DNA of 12,915 nucleotides from Bacteroidota bacterium (GTDB lineage Bacteria; Bacteroidota; Ignavibacteria; Tepidaquicellales; Tepidaquicellaceae): contig JAEYVS010000156.1 of the NCBI GenBank assembly GCA_023429265.1, forward strand, positions 1-12,915, given 5' to 3'. The translations under genes and the position numbers were made by a program. Positions 1 through 6,891 of this stretch are shown piece by piece. The stretch's first letter is position 1. Each line of letters starts with the position of its first letter. Under the pieces are notes generated by a model that worked only from the letters and a program-made list of their open reading frames with translations, was not told the DNA's origin and made no database searches.

Positions 1-54
1 AAGAGTTGTGATATTAGCTTGGCTGTATTAGGTAAAAGGAACATATTTAGTGTT

Positions 55-115
55 ACGCCTTACGGCGTTCTTCTTTTGCCTTGATGCAAAAGAAGCAAAA
101 AATCAAGCCTTATGG
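55..115. repeat. Compound palindromic intergenic element (REP-like)
   Basis: Several symmetries are stacked here. ACGCC (55-59) pairs with GGCGT (64-68) around a TTAC loop. TTCTTTTGC (71-79) pairs perfectly with GCAAAAGAA (86-94), a 9-bp stem whose six-base loop CTTGAT (80-85) is itself complementary to ATCAAG (102-107). The block is flanked by near-identical direct copies GCCTTACGG (57-65) and GCCTTATGG (107-115), 50 nt apart. All of this is visible in the sequence. I recall similar TTTTGC-CTTGAT-GCAAAA patterns between genes in Bacteroidota-type genomes, but cannot confirm copy number here. It does not end in a T-run, so it is not a typical intrinsic terminator. Confidence 0.6.
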
Positions 116-165
116 AAATCGTGCTAACAACCTATGATGTATGATAGGGCAGTAGAGACTTTTTC

Positions 166-182
166 CCTCATTTAAAATGAGG
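166..182. repeat. Short hairpin upstream of asnS
   Basis: CCTCATTT (166-173) and AAATGAGG (175-182) are perfect inverted copies around one base; a realistic fold is a 6-bp stem with a 5-nt loop. TTTT precedes it at 161-164, but the downstream side reads CTTAATTTGG, so a terminator role on the plus strand would be weak. A smaller inverted pair, CCTAT (131-135) and ATAGG (144-148), lies just upstream. The hairpin overlaps the -33 position of the candidate asnS promoter and so could be an operator, an end-of-transcript structure for an upstream gene, or part of the repeat array. Confidence 0.4.
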
Positions 183-201
183 CTTAATTTGGCTATCTTT
201 A
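171..201 (+). promoter_or_regulatory. Candidate Bacteroidota-type promoter for asnS
   Basis: TATCTTTA (194-201) matches the Bacteroidota -7 consensus TAnnTTTG except for the last base, and TTTA (171-174) lies 19 nt upstream where a TTTG -33 box is expected. Transcription would start near 208 and give a leader of about 20 nt before the ATG at 230. Both elements deviate by one base, so this is a plausible site only. Confidence 0.33.
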
Positions 202-229
202 AGCTTCTACAAATTATTGAATAAAATTA

Positions 230-1567
230 ATGCAAAAAGTACGAATAATAGATATTAAGGACTATGTGGATCAGGAAGTTACGCTGAAGGGCTGGCTCTA
301 TAATATGAGGTCATCGGGAAAACTAATGTTCCCGGAAATACGCGACGGCTCCGGTATTATCCAGGGCGTAGTCGCAAAGAGCGATGTGAGTGAAGCGGTA
401 TGGGAAGACTTCGGTAAGCTGACACAGGAATCATCCATAATAGTAACAGGAAAGGTAGCTAAGCATCCTAAAAAGGATGATGTTTATGAACTCCAGATCA
501 GCGGTCTGGAAATAGTCCATATAGCCGAACCTTATCCAATCTCTCCAAAGGAGCACGGTGTTGATTTCCTGATGGACAGGAGACACCTATGGCTGAGGTC
601 AAAGAGGCAGGTAGCTATTATGCGCGTGAGGAATGAGATCATACAGTCGATACGAGAATATATGTATAATAACGGTTTTGTTTTATTTGATACACCGATA
701 TTTACGCCGAATGCGTGCGAAGGCACATCCACGCTTTTTTCGACGAAATATTTCGATATGGGCGATGCTTACCTTGCTCAGTCAGGTCAGCTTTATGCTG
801 AGGCCGGCGCGCTCGCGCTTGGAAAGGTTTATACACTCGGACCGACATTCAGAGCTGAGAATTCGATGACACGCCGCCACATCACGGAATTCTGGATGAT
901 GGAACCTGAGATGGCATACTTCGACCTGGAAGATGATATGGATCTGATAGAAGACTTCCTTGAGTACGTTGTACAGAGAGTGATTAAGAACTGCGCGGCT
1001 GAGCTGAAGGAGCTCGACAGGGATGTTTCAAAACTCGAAAAAGTGAAGAAACCTTTCCCGAGAATTACATACGATGAAGCTATCGCGATATTACATAAAA
1101 GAGACATACCGCTCATCAGGAATACTGCAAACGGTGAGGAAGAAATAAGACCATTCCCGTGGGGCGAGGATTTTGGCGCGCCGCACGAAGAGGCAATTGT
1201 AGAAGAATATGACAAGCCGGTGATGGTTCATCGCTGGCCCGCGGAAGCGAAGGCATTCTATATGAAACGCGATCCCGAAAATGAAAAGCTTGTGCTCGGT
1301 GTAGACGTACTTGCTCCGGAAGGATTTGGGGAGATCATCGGAGGTTCACAGAGAGAAGAGGACATAGAGATTCTTAAGCAAAGGATCCAAGAACACGAGC
1401 TTCCAATGGATGCTTTTGAATGGTACCTCGATCTGAGAAGATTCGGGAGCGTGCCGCATTCCGGGTTTGGTCTTGGGATAGAGAGAATGGTATCGTGGGT
1501 TTGCAATCTCGAGCACATCAGGGAAGCGATTCCTTTTGCGAGAAGACCGAACAGGATAACCCCTTAA
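230..1567 (+). CDS. asnS: Asparaginyl-tRNA synthetase (class IIb)
   Basis: This cytoplasmic enzyme activates asparagine with ATP and charges tRNA-Asn. An N-terminal OB-fold anticodon-binding domain (about residues 17-100; VTLKGWLYNMRSSGK) is followed by the class II catalytic core. Motif 1 lies around 141-160, motif 2 at 208-229 (FRAENSMTRRHITEFWMMEPE), and motif 3 at about 411-437 (SGFGLGIERMVSW, then REAIPFAR). The FRAENS and RRHITEFW signature separates AsnRS from AspRS, and the GSVPHSGFGLG segment resembles the shorter AsnRS of Bacillus more than the E. coli enzyme. At 445 aa it is full length. The ATG is the first in frame after a stop at 218-220 and has no Shine-Dalgarno sequence. It heads the rightward gene run; the next gene starts 15 nt downstream. 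Confidence 0.96.
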   Translation: MQKVRIIDIKDYVDQEVTLKGWLYNMRSSGKLMFPEIRDGSGIIQGVVAKSDVSEAVWEDFGKLTQESSIIVTGKVAKHPKKDDVYELQISGLEIVHIAEPYPISPKEHGVDFLMDRRHLWLRSKRQVAIMRVRNEIIQSIREYMYNNGFVLFDTPIFTPNACEGTSTLFSTKYFDMGDAYLAQSGQLYAEAGALALGKVYTLGPTFRAENSMTRRHITEFWMMEPEMAYFDLEDDMDLIEDFLEYVVQRVIKNCAAELKELDRDVSKLEKVKKPFPRITYDEAIAILHKRDIPLIRNTANGEEEIRPFPWGEDFGAPHEEAIVEEYDKPVMVHRWPAEAKAFYMKRDPENEKLVLGVDVLAPEGFGEIIGGSQREEDIEILKQRIQEHELPMDAFEWYLDLRRFGSVPHSGFGLGIERMVSWVCNLEHIREAIPFARRPNRITP

Positions 1568-1582
1568 ATTGTTATATGGTGT

Positions 1583-2023
1583 ATGGAAAAGCTGCTGATA
1601 GATGGAAATAATCTGATGCACAAGATACCGCACATAAAGGATTCGCGTAACGCGGTAGTGGAGGCGGTGCGTTCGCGTGTGAAGGGAAAGAAGGTGACGT
1701 TTGTATTCGATGGCAAAGGTGACGGCGCGGGTAACATTATTTATTCCGGCAGCAAAACCGCTGATGAGATCATACGTGAAATCATAGAAAAAAATTCAAA
1801 CGATAAAGAGCTCACAGTAGTAAGCTCTGATAATTACATCACGGGATTAGCGAAGGTATGCGCGTGCAGATTCGAGAGATCGGAGGATTTCTGGAAGAAA
1901 ATAAGCGGCAATGATGGCAAACCGGCAGGAAAAAATGTGAACCAGCTGTATCAATATGATGATGAGAAGCCGGGCGGTATAAGTAAAGGTGACCTGAAGG
2001 AGTTTAAGAAGTATTTTTCTTAA
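1583..2023 (+). CDS. YacP/Rae1-like NYN-domain nuclease
   Basis: This 146-aa protein fits the YacP (DUF901) family of NYN/PIN-like nucleases. Bacillus YacP, also called Rae1, is a ribosome-associated endoribonuclease that cuts mRNA in the A site. Expected landmarks are present: LLIDGNNLMHK at residues 4-14 with D7 and N9/N10, VTFVFDGKGDG at 38-48, the TADEII segment with D61, and VVSSDNYI at 79-86 with D83. These acidic residues are the probable metal-binding set. The tail ISKGDLKEFKKYF matches the family's short C-terminal helix. It is somewhat shorter than the roughly 170-aa Bacillus protein. It lies 15 nt after asnS, so it is probably co-transcribed with it. The leader lacks a Shine-Dalgarno sequence. 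The family call is good; ribosomal A-site cleavage is extrapolated. Confidence 0.82.
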   Translation: MEKLLIDGNNLMHKIPHIKDSRNAVVEAVRSRVKGKKVTFVFDGKGDGAGNIIYSGSKTADEIIREIIEKNSNDKELTVVSSDNYITGLAKVCACRFERSEDFWKKISGNDGKPAGKNVNQLYQYDDEKPGGISKGDLKEFKKYFS

Positions 2024-2037
2024 ATGTTGTTCTGTAA

Positions 2038-2832
2038 ATGGCAGTATTAGGATATATTGGAGCAATAGCAGTTGGCTTGATACTCGGTTTGCTTGGGGCA
2101 GGCGGGGCGATCTTAACCGTACCAATCTTAGTTTATCTTTTTGATGTCAATCCTGTCGCGGCTACCGGATATTCTCTATTCATAGTCGGCTCCACAACAT
2201 TCATAGGTTCTTTGTCTTACATCCGCAAGGGTCTGGTGAATTTGAAGACATCTATGGTCTTTGCAATACCTTCGCTGGTATCGATGTTCATTACCCGGCT
2301 GTACATAATTCCTTCCGTACCGGAGACATTAGGCGATATCGGCGGCCTGGTTATTACAAAAGACCTCGCTGTGATGGTGCTGTTTGCTCTATTTATGCTG
2401 GGGTCATCATACTCGATGATACGCGGAGGAGTAAAGGAGGAGCACACCAACGAAAAGGCGACTACACGAGATCTTCTGTTTATAGGAATTTACGGATTTG
2501 TGATAGGATTTGTGACGGGACTGGTTGGCGCAGGCGGAGGTTTTCTAATCGTTCCCGCACTGGTGCTATTCGCTAAGATGCCGATAAAGTCTGCAATCGG
2601 GACATCGCTTATCATTATTACTATAAATTCGCTGGCGGGATTTGCAGGTGAGTTGCTTAGCGCTCAAAACATCGAGTGGTATTTACTGCTGACATTTCTT
2701 TTCTTTGCGGGTATTGGGATATTGACGGGGAGTTATTTAAGCAAATTTGTTTCCGCGGGGAAACTGAAACTGGCATTCGGATGGTTTGTGCTTTTAATGG
2801 GCGCATATATTTTAATAAGAGAATTAATTTAA
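2038..2832 (+). CDS. TauE/SafE-family sulfite/anion exporter
   Basis: An integral inner-membrane protein of 264 aa in the TauE/SafE (formerly DUF81) family, which exports sulfite, sulfoacetate or related anions. The diagnostic twofold repeat is clear: GLLGAGGAILTVPILV at residues 17-32 recurs as GLVGAGGGFLIVPALV at 161-176, each followed by an A-x-G-x-S-L segment. About seven or eight hydrophobic spans surround a short polar linker near residues 129-146. It sits 14 nt after the NYN nuclease gene and 9 nt before a rhodanese gene. The next two genes both process sulfane sulfur, so sulfite or thiosulfate is the most likely cargo, as proposed for TauE in the staphylococcal cst operon. The substrate is inferred from this context. 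Confidence 0.88.
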   Translation: MAVLGYIGAIAVGLILGLLGAGGAILTVPILVYLFDVNPVAATGYSLFIVGSTTFIGSLSYIRKGLVNLKTSMVFAIPSLVSMFITRLYIIPSVPETLGDIGGLVITKDLAVMVLFALFMLGSSYSMIRGGVKEEHTNEKATTRDLLFIGIYGFVIGFVTGLVGAGGGFLIVPALVLFAKMPIKSAIGTSLIIITINSLAGFAGELLSAQNIEWYLLLTFLFFAGIGILTGSYLSKFVSAGKLKLAFGWFVLLMGAYILIRELI

Positions 2833-2841
2833 ACAAATAGA

Positions 2842-3162
2842 ATGAAACACGAACACATTAAAACAGATGAATTCAAGAAACGCGTCGAAGAAGGCGGTTA
2901 TGAGCTTATAGACCTGAGGACACCGGAGGAATTCGCCAACGGACACCTGGAGGGAGCTTATAACATAGATTTTACTTCGCCGGAGATACACGCATTGATA
3001 GAGGAATTAGACCGTGAAAAAAAGTATCTCCTGTACTGCCGCACTGGGAATAAGAGCGGGCAGACACTGGACATAATGAAGGAGAAGGAATTCATAGAAG
3101 CATATAATATGCTTGGCGGGATCAACGAATGGAATGACGAAGGCTACGATGTCGTAAAATAA
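2842..3162 (+). CDS. Single-domain rhodanese sulfurtransferase
   Basis: A 106-aa stand-alone rhodanese domain. It has the ELIDLRTPEEFANGHLEGAYNI segment near residues 21-42, which forms the CH2A motif region, and the active-site loop YCRTGNKS with catalytic Cys66. The C-terminal GGINEWNDEGY segment (about 93-103) is also typical. Rhodaneses carry sulfur as a cysteine persulfide and pass it to thiols or cyanide. There is no signal peptide, so it should be cytoplasmic. It lies between the exporter gene and the CstB-like gene (27-nt gap), suggesting it loads persulfides for the dioxygenase. The physiological donor and acceptor cannot be read from sequence. Confidence 0.92.
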   Translation: MKHEHIKTDEFKKRVEEGGYELIDLRTPEEFANGHLEGAYNIDFTSPEIHALIEELDREKKYLLYCRTGNKSGQTLDIMKEKEFIEAYNMLGGINEWNDEGYDVVK

Positions 3163-3189
3163 TTTCATAAACAAAAACTCAGATCTTAA

Positions 3190-4521
3190 ATGGACATTAA
3201 GCAGTTTTATGACGAATGCCTGGCTCATGCCTCTTACGCGATTATGAGCGATGGTGAGATAGCATTGATAGACCCGGCGAGGGACCCAAAACAATATTAT
3301 GACTATGCTGAAGAGAATGACGCAAAGATAGTTGCAGTGATCGAGACACATCCTCACGCGGACTTTGTGAGTTCGCACCTGGAGATATCAAAGAACAAAG
3401 GCGCAAAAATTTATACGAGCAAACTCAACGGCGCGGCATACGACCACACTCCATTCGATGACGGCGACGAGATAAAGCTGGGTAACATTACACTTCACGC
3501 GATAAATACTCCCGGCCATTCACCGGACAGCATCAGCATACTAATAAAAGACAAGAATGGAAAAGATTACGCGCTCGCCACGGGGGATACATTATTTGTT
3601 GGTGATGTGGGCAGACCGGATCTGCGGGAGTCTGCAGGAGCCATCAGCCAGAAACGGGAAGAGCTTGCAAGGATGATGTACAGAACCATTCACGAAAAGT
3701 TATTGAATATACCGGATGATGTATATGTATTCCCAGCTCACGGGGCGGGCTCGCTATGCGGAAAGGCATTAAGCGATGAGCGATACAGCACGATTGGTAA
3801 GGAGAAGAGGACGAACTATGCATTGCAGAGTATGGAAGAAGATAAGTTCGTGGATGTATTACTCGATGGGCAGCCGTTTGTGCCGAAATATTTTGGTTAT
3901 GATGTGGAGCTGAATAGAGTTGGAGCGCCGGACTTTGAGGAGAGTATAACGAACGTTCCGAGAATAAATGCGAATGAGATTAAGGAAGGTGTTTTAATTA
4001 TCGACGCCAGGATGGTAGATGAGTACGATGAGGGGCATATCGAAGGGGCAATCAACATTGCTCCGGGGCGCGCATTTGAGACCTGGCTGGGGTCGATAGT
4101 CGGTCCGGATGAAAAGTTTTATCTCGTCGGAAGTGACGAAAAGAAACTTGAAAGACTGATCCAACGAACAGCAAAAATAGGATATGAAGGAAAGATAGAG
4201 GGAGCATTAGTTAATCCCAACGGTGCAGGAGTACAGAATGAAACTGTGGTCGATATTAACGATCTTAAGGAAAACCCCGAAAAATATACAATACTCGATG
4301 TGCGGAATAGGGGTGAGGCAGAAGAATACAAGGTTTTTGACACGAGTGTAAATATCCCTCTGGCAGAGTTGAGAGAAAAGGTAAATGAATTAGACCTGAG
4401 TAAGCCTGTGGTCGTACATTGCGCGGGAGGCTCCAGGGGTTCTACCGGGGCGAGCATAATTGAATCGAAGACGGGTGTAAAAGCTTATAATCTGGGCAGT
4501 CAGATAAGGCTTTTTAAATAG
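3190..4521 (+). CDS. CstB-like persulfide dioxygenase-rhodanese fusion
   Basis: This 443-aa protein has three parts, in the order described for staphylococcal CstB, which is nearly the same length. Residues 1-210 form a metallo-beta-lactamase-fold persulfide dioxygenase with ETHPHADFVSSH (52-63), TPGHSPDS (107-114), TGDTLFVGDVGRPDL (131-145) and FPAHGAGSLCGK (181-192). By analogy with ETHE1, H56, H110 and D133 would bind the single iron. Residues 260-340 form a rhodanese-like domain without a catalytic cysteine (YLVGSDEKK in its place). Residues 355-443 form an active-type rhodanese with loop VHCAGGSRGS and Cys411. The whole protein has three cysteines: C10, C190 and C411. CstB-type enzymes oxidise low-molecular-weight persulfides and generate sulfite and thiosulfate. 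No signal peptide is seen. The family call is strong; orthology to CstB needs a tree. Confidence 0.9.
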   Translation: MDIKQFYDECLAHASYAIMSDGEIALIDPARDPKQYYDYAEENDAKIVAVIETHPHADFVSSHLEISKNKGAKIYTSKLNGAAYDHTPFDDGDEIKLGNITLHAINTPGHSPDSISILIKDKNGKDYALATGDTLFVGDVGRPDLRESAGAISQKREELARMMYRTIHEKLLNIPDDVYVFPAHGAGSLCGKALSDERYSTIGKEKRTNYALQSMEEDKFVDVLLDGQPFVPKYFGYDVELNRVGAPDFEESITNVPRINANEIKEGVLIIDARMVDEYDEGHIEGAINIAPGRAFETWLGSIVGPDEKFYLVGSDEKKLERLIQRTAKIGYEGKIEGALVNPNGAGVQNETVVDINDLKENPEKYTILDVRNRGEAEEYKVFDTSVNIPLAELREKVNELDLSKPVVVHCAGGSRGSTGASIIESKTGVKAYNLGSQIRLFK

Positions 4522-4547
4522 TCCATTTATCGTTAATTTTTGATGTT

Positions 4548-5084
4548 ATGACCAATCCGCAGGAACTGCTTGAGAAATACATAAAGAACGAAAATCTACG
4601 TAAACATTGCTATGCTGTCGAAACCTGCATGAGGTTTTACGCGAATAAGTTAGGAGAGGACGAATCGAAGTGGGGAGCGGCAGGGCTTTTACACGACCTG
4701 GACTGGGAGATGTACCCCGATACTCACCCGAATACCGCGGTGCCGATACTCGAGGAAGCAGGATATGACAGGGAATTCATAGACGCGGTGCTGGGCCACG
4801 CTTACCCTGAAAGGACAGATGTGGCGAGGGAGACTAAGTTAGCTAAGTATTTATTCGCCTGTGATGAAATAACAGGACTAGTAACCGCATATTCCTATAT
4901 GAAACCCGGAGGATTAAACGAAGTACAAACAAAGGGTGTCATAAAGAAGATGAAGGATAAGAATTTCGCGAAGAACATAGAGAGAGCAGGGCTAACTGAA
5001 GGAGCTGAAGATATCGGGTTAACGATACAGGAACACGTCGATAATGTCATCGAAGCGATGCAGAAAGACGAAAGATTAAAATAA
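4548..5084 (+). CDS. HD-domain metal-dependent hydrolase
   Basis: A 178-aa cytoplasmic HD-superfamily protein. The metal-ligand pattern is H20 (LRKHCYAVE), the H49-D50 doublet (GLLHDLDWEMYPD), H84 (LGHAYPE) and D106 (FACDEITGL). This matches compact single-domain HD phosphohydrolases often annotated as HDIG proteins. No partner domain such as RelA/SpoT synthetase, GAF or response-regulator receiver is attached. The substrate, whether a nucleotide or another phosphoester, is unknown. It starts 26 nt after the CstB-like gene and ends 4 nt before the ABC ATPase gene. That spacing makes co-transcription with the transporter likely but does not show a shared function. Confidence 0.85.
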   Translation: MTNPQELLEKYIKNENLRKHCYAVETCMRFYANKLGEDESKWGAAGLLHDLDWEMYPDTHPNTAVPILEEAGYDREFIDAVLGHAYPERTDVARETKLAKYLFACDEITGLVTAYSYMKPGGLNEVQTKGVIKKMKDKNFAKNIERAGLTEGAEDIGLTIQEHVDNVIEAMQKDERLK

Positions 5085-5088
5085 TAAT

Positions 5089-6024
5089 ATGCCAGTAATA
5101 TCAACAAAGAATTTAAGGAAGGAATACCAGTCGAAGAGCTTCTCGAAAGAGAAGATAGTCGCGCTGAAGGATTTTTCCTTTGAGGTGAATAGCGGCGAAA
5201 TAATCGGGCTGCTGGGTCCTAATGGCGCGGGAAAGACGACGCTTATTAAGATCCTGCTGGGAATTGTATTCGCTACAGATGGTGAGGCAAAGGTATTCGA
5301 CCAGCCCATATCAAAGGAAGATTATAAAAAGAAGGTAGGGTATCTGCCTGAAAACCATAAATATCCAAATTATCTGAAAGGCGGACAGGTGCTGGAGTAT
5401 TTCGGCAGACTGAGCGGTCTGGATGAAAATACGATAAAGGCAAAGTCCAGGGAGTACCTGGCGTTATTCGGCATAGAAAAGTGGGATAAGACGAGCATAA
5501 AGAAGTATTCTAAGGGAATGATGCAGAGACTGGGGCTGGCTCAGTCGATGATGAATGACCCTGAGCTCTTATTCCTGGATGAACCGACTGACGGCGTCGA
5601 TCCCGTGGGCAGAAAGCACATACGGGATGTACTTCTACATTATAAATCGAGAGGGAAGACGATTTTCATTAATTCCCATCTCCTGAGTGAAGTAGAGCTT
5701 ATCTGTGACAGGGTAGCCATCCTTAATAAAGGTGAGCTTATCAGGCAGGGGACGATAGATGAGATAACCAATACGGGCAATAATTATAAATTCATTACCT
5801 CCGATCTTTCAGATGAGCTAAGTAATTCGCTTCTTATGCAGTATAAAGCCGCACTCCGGGGAAAGACAGAATTTATGTATTCTACCGAATCAGTGGAGGA
5901 GCTCAATAAGCTCATAGATCTTTTAAGAAGCAAAGGCATATTAATACATAATATCTCATTAGAGAGGAATTCACTCGAGAATATGTTCATTAACCTGGTA
6001 GGGGAAGAGCAGAACCAAATTTAA
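5089..6024 (+). CDS. ABC transporter ATP-binding protein (ABC-2 exporter type)
   Basis: A 311-aa ATPase subunit with all nucleotide-binding motifs in order: Walker A GPNGAGKTT (43-51), a GYLPEN stretch in the Q-loop region (84-89), signature SKGMMQRLGLAQ (141-152), Walker B LLFLDEPTDGVDP (160-172) with its D-loop, and the switch histidine in INSHLL (195-200). The variant SKGMMQ signature and the C-terminal extension of about 90 residues are typical of ABC-2 exporters of the NatA/CcmA/GldA/NosF type. The start lies 4 nt after the HD gene's stop, and the permease gene follows 4 nt after this gene, so the pair is surely one transporter. The cargo is unknown. Confidence 0.93.
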   Translation: MPVISTKNLRKEYQSKSFSKEKIVALKDFSFEVNSGEIIGLLGPNGAGKTTLIKILLGIVFATDGEAKVFDQPISKEDYKKKVGYLPENHKYPNYLKGGQVLEYFGRLSGLDENTIKAKSREYLALFGIEKWDKTSIKKYSKGMMQRLGLAQSMMNDPELLFLDEPTDGVDPVGRKHIRDVLLHYKSRGKTIFINSHLLSEVELICDRVAILNKGELIRQGTIDEITNTGNNYKFITSDLSDELSNSLLMQYKAALRGKTEFMYSTESVEELNKLIDLLRSKGILIHNISLERNSLENMFINLVGEEQNQI

Positions 6025-6028
6025 GAAA

Positions 6029-6838
6029 ATGACATTTTTAGCACTAATAAAAGGTACAATACAGGAAGCGATCGCGAAGAAGATCATATTAGGATTCTTT
6101 GCGCTGTCCTCCATCATAATATTAATCTTTTTAATACTGGTTAATACGGATTCGATAGAGGGAATGGTCGAGATGATGCAGGCAAGCGGTGAGGGCGGAA
6201 TGAAGGAGGTGATAGTCGGATTTGAAGTTCTGATAGTAAACCTGTCATATTTATTCATCATAACGATAAGCCTCATAGCAGTATCATCATTCATACCATC
6301 GATGGTGGAGAAGGGAAACATCGATTTACTGCTCTCTAAGCCGGTCTCGAGATTTGAAATCCTGATGGGAAAATTCGTCGGAGGTATTGCATTAATATTC
6401 ATAAACCTGGCTTACCTTATAGTATCGATATGGCTGATACTTTCCATTAAATCAGGCTTCTGGCACTTCCAGTTTTTATACACGATCATATGGCTTACGG
6501 TGTCATTTGCGGTGATATACTCAATGGTTATTTTATTGGGATTGACTACGCAGAGCACGATATTGACCGCGATAATAACTTTATTCCTGGTGTTGATAGT
6601 AACCCCGCTTTTGGGAGCGAGAGAAGGTATTGCGGAGATGTTTAAGAATGATGTGATAAAATTCGTACTGGACTTCTTTTATTACATACTCCCCAAACCG
6701 GGAGGCATAAATGATATTTCGATGAGAATGCTCACAGATCAGCCGATAGAGTCCTGGCAGCCATTGATCACTTCGCTGTTATTTATGCTGACGATGCTGA
6801 CACTATCTGTGTATTATTTTAAGAAAAAAGACTATTAA
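6029..6838 (+). CDS. ABC-2 family transporter permease
   Basis: A 269-aa integral membrane partner of the preceding ATPase. I count about six hydrophobic spans, near residues 19-39, 64-90, 117-140, 150-171, 176-197 and 245-265. The conserved cytoplasmic segment between spans 2 and 3, EKGNIDLLLSKPVSRFEI then MGKFVGG (94-118), is characteristic of ABC-2 permeases such as NosY-like proteins and couples the channel to the ATPase. A small Gly/Met-rich loop (50-60) lies on the outer side after span 1. The protein ends with a basic cytoplasmic tail, FKKKDY. The tight gap to the ATPase gene supports one complex. No substrate-specific feature is visible. Confidence 0.9.
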   Translation: MTFLALIKGTIQEAIAKKIILGFFALSSIIILIFLILVNTDSIEGMVEMMQASGEGGMKEVIVGFEVLIVNLSYLFIITISLIAVSSFIPSMVEKGNIDLLLSKPVSRFEILMGKFVGGIALIFINLAYLIVSIWLILSIKSGFWHFQFLYTIIWLTVSFAVIYSMVILLGLTTQSTILTAIITLFLVLIVTPLLGAREGIAEMFKNDVIKFVLDFFYYILPKPGGINDISMRMLTDQPIESWQPLITSLLFMLTMLTLSVYYFKKKDY

Positions 6839-6867
6839 GTTCATAAAGTTATATAGTTCATAAAGTT
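6838..6867. repeat. 17-bp-period tandem repeat of AGTTCATAAAGTT
   Basis: AGTTCATAAAGTT occurs exactly at 6838-6850 and again at 6855-6867, separated by ATAT. The first copy begins in the last base of the permease stop codon. The region up to the lipoprotein start (6839-6891, 53 nt) is otherwise A/T-rich with no clear hairpin. AAAGTTTG at 6862-6869, inside and just after the second copy, is one base from a TAnnTTTG -7 box, so the repeat could contain a promoter for the lipoprotein gene, but no good -33 element goes with it. Confidence 0.6.
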
Positions 6868-6891
6868 TGTAAAAGTATTATAAGCAGGAAA

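Noticed and set aside
1..84. Open frame from the left edge ending at TGA 82-84
   Set aside because: Only 27 codons are visible and the last ones fall inside the palindromic repeat. Another frame also stays open to TAG 29-31, so no upstream gene end can be assigned.
829..1215. Long open frame on the minus strand inside asnS
   Set aside because: It lies wholly antisense to a strongly conserved synthetase, its Ser-rich translation resembles no protein family, and it has no promoter or leader of its own.
4531..4541. TAATTTTTG-like -7 box before the HD gene
   Set aside because: It has one base too many between TA and TTTG, and there is no suitable -33 box; read-through from upstream is the simpler reading.
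6838..6867. Start of a CRISPR-like array
   Set aside because: Only two 13-bp copies with a 4-bp interval, far too short for repeats and spacers, and no cas genes nearby.
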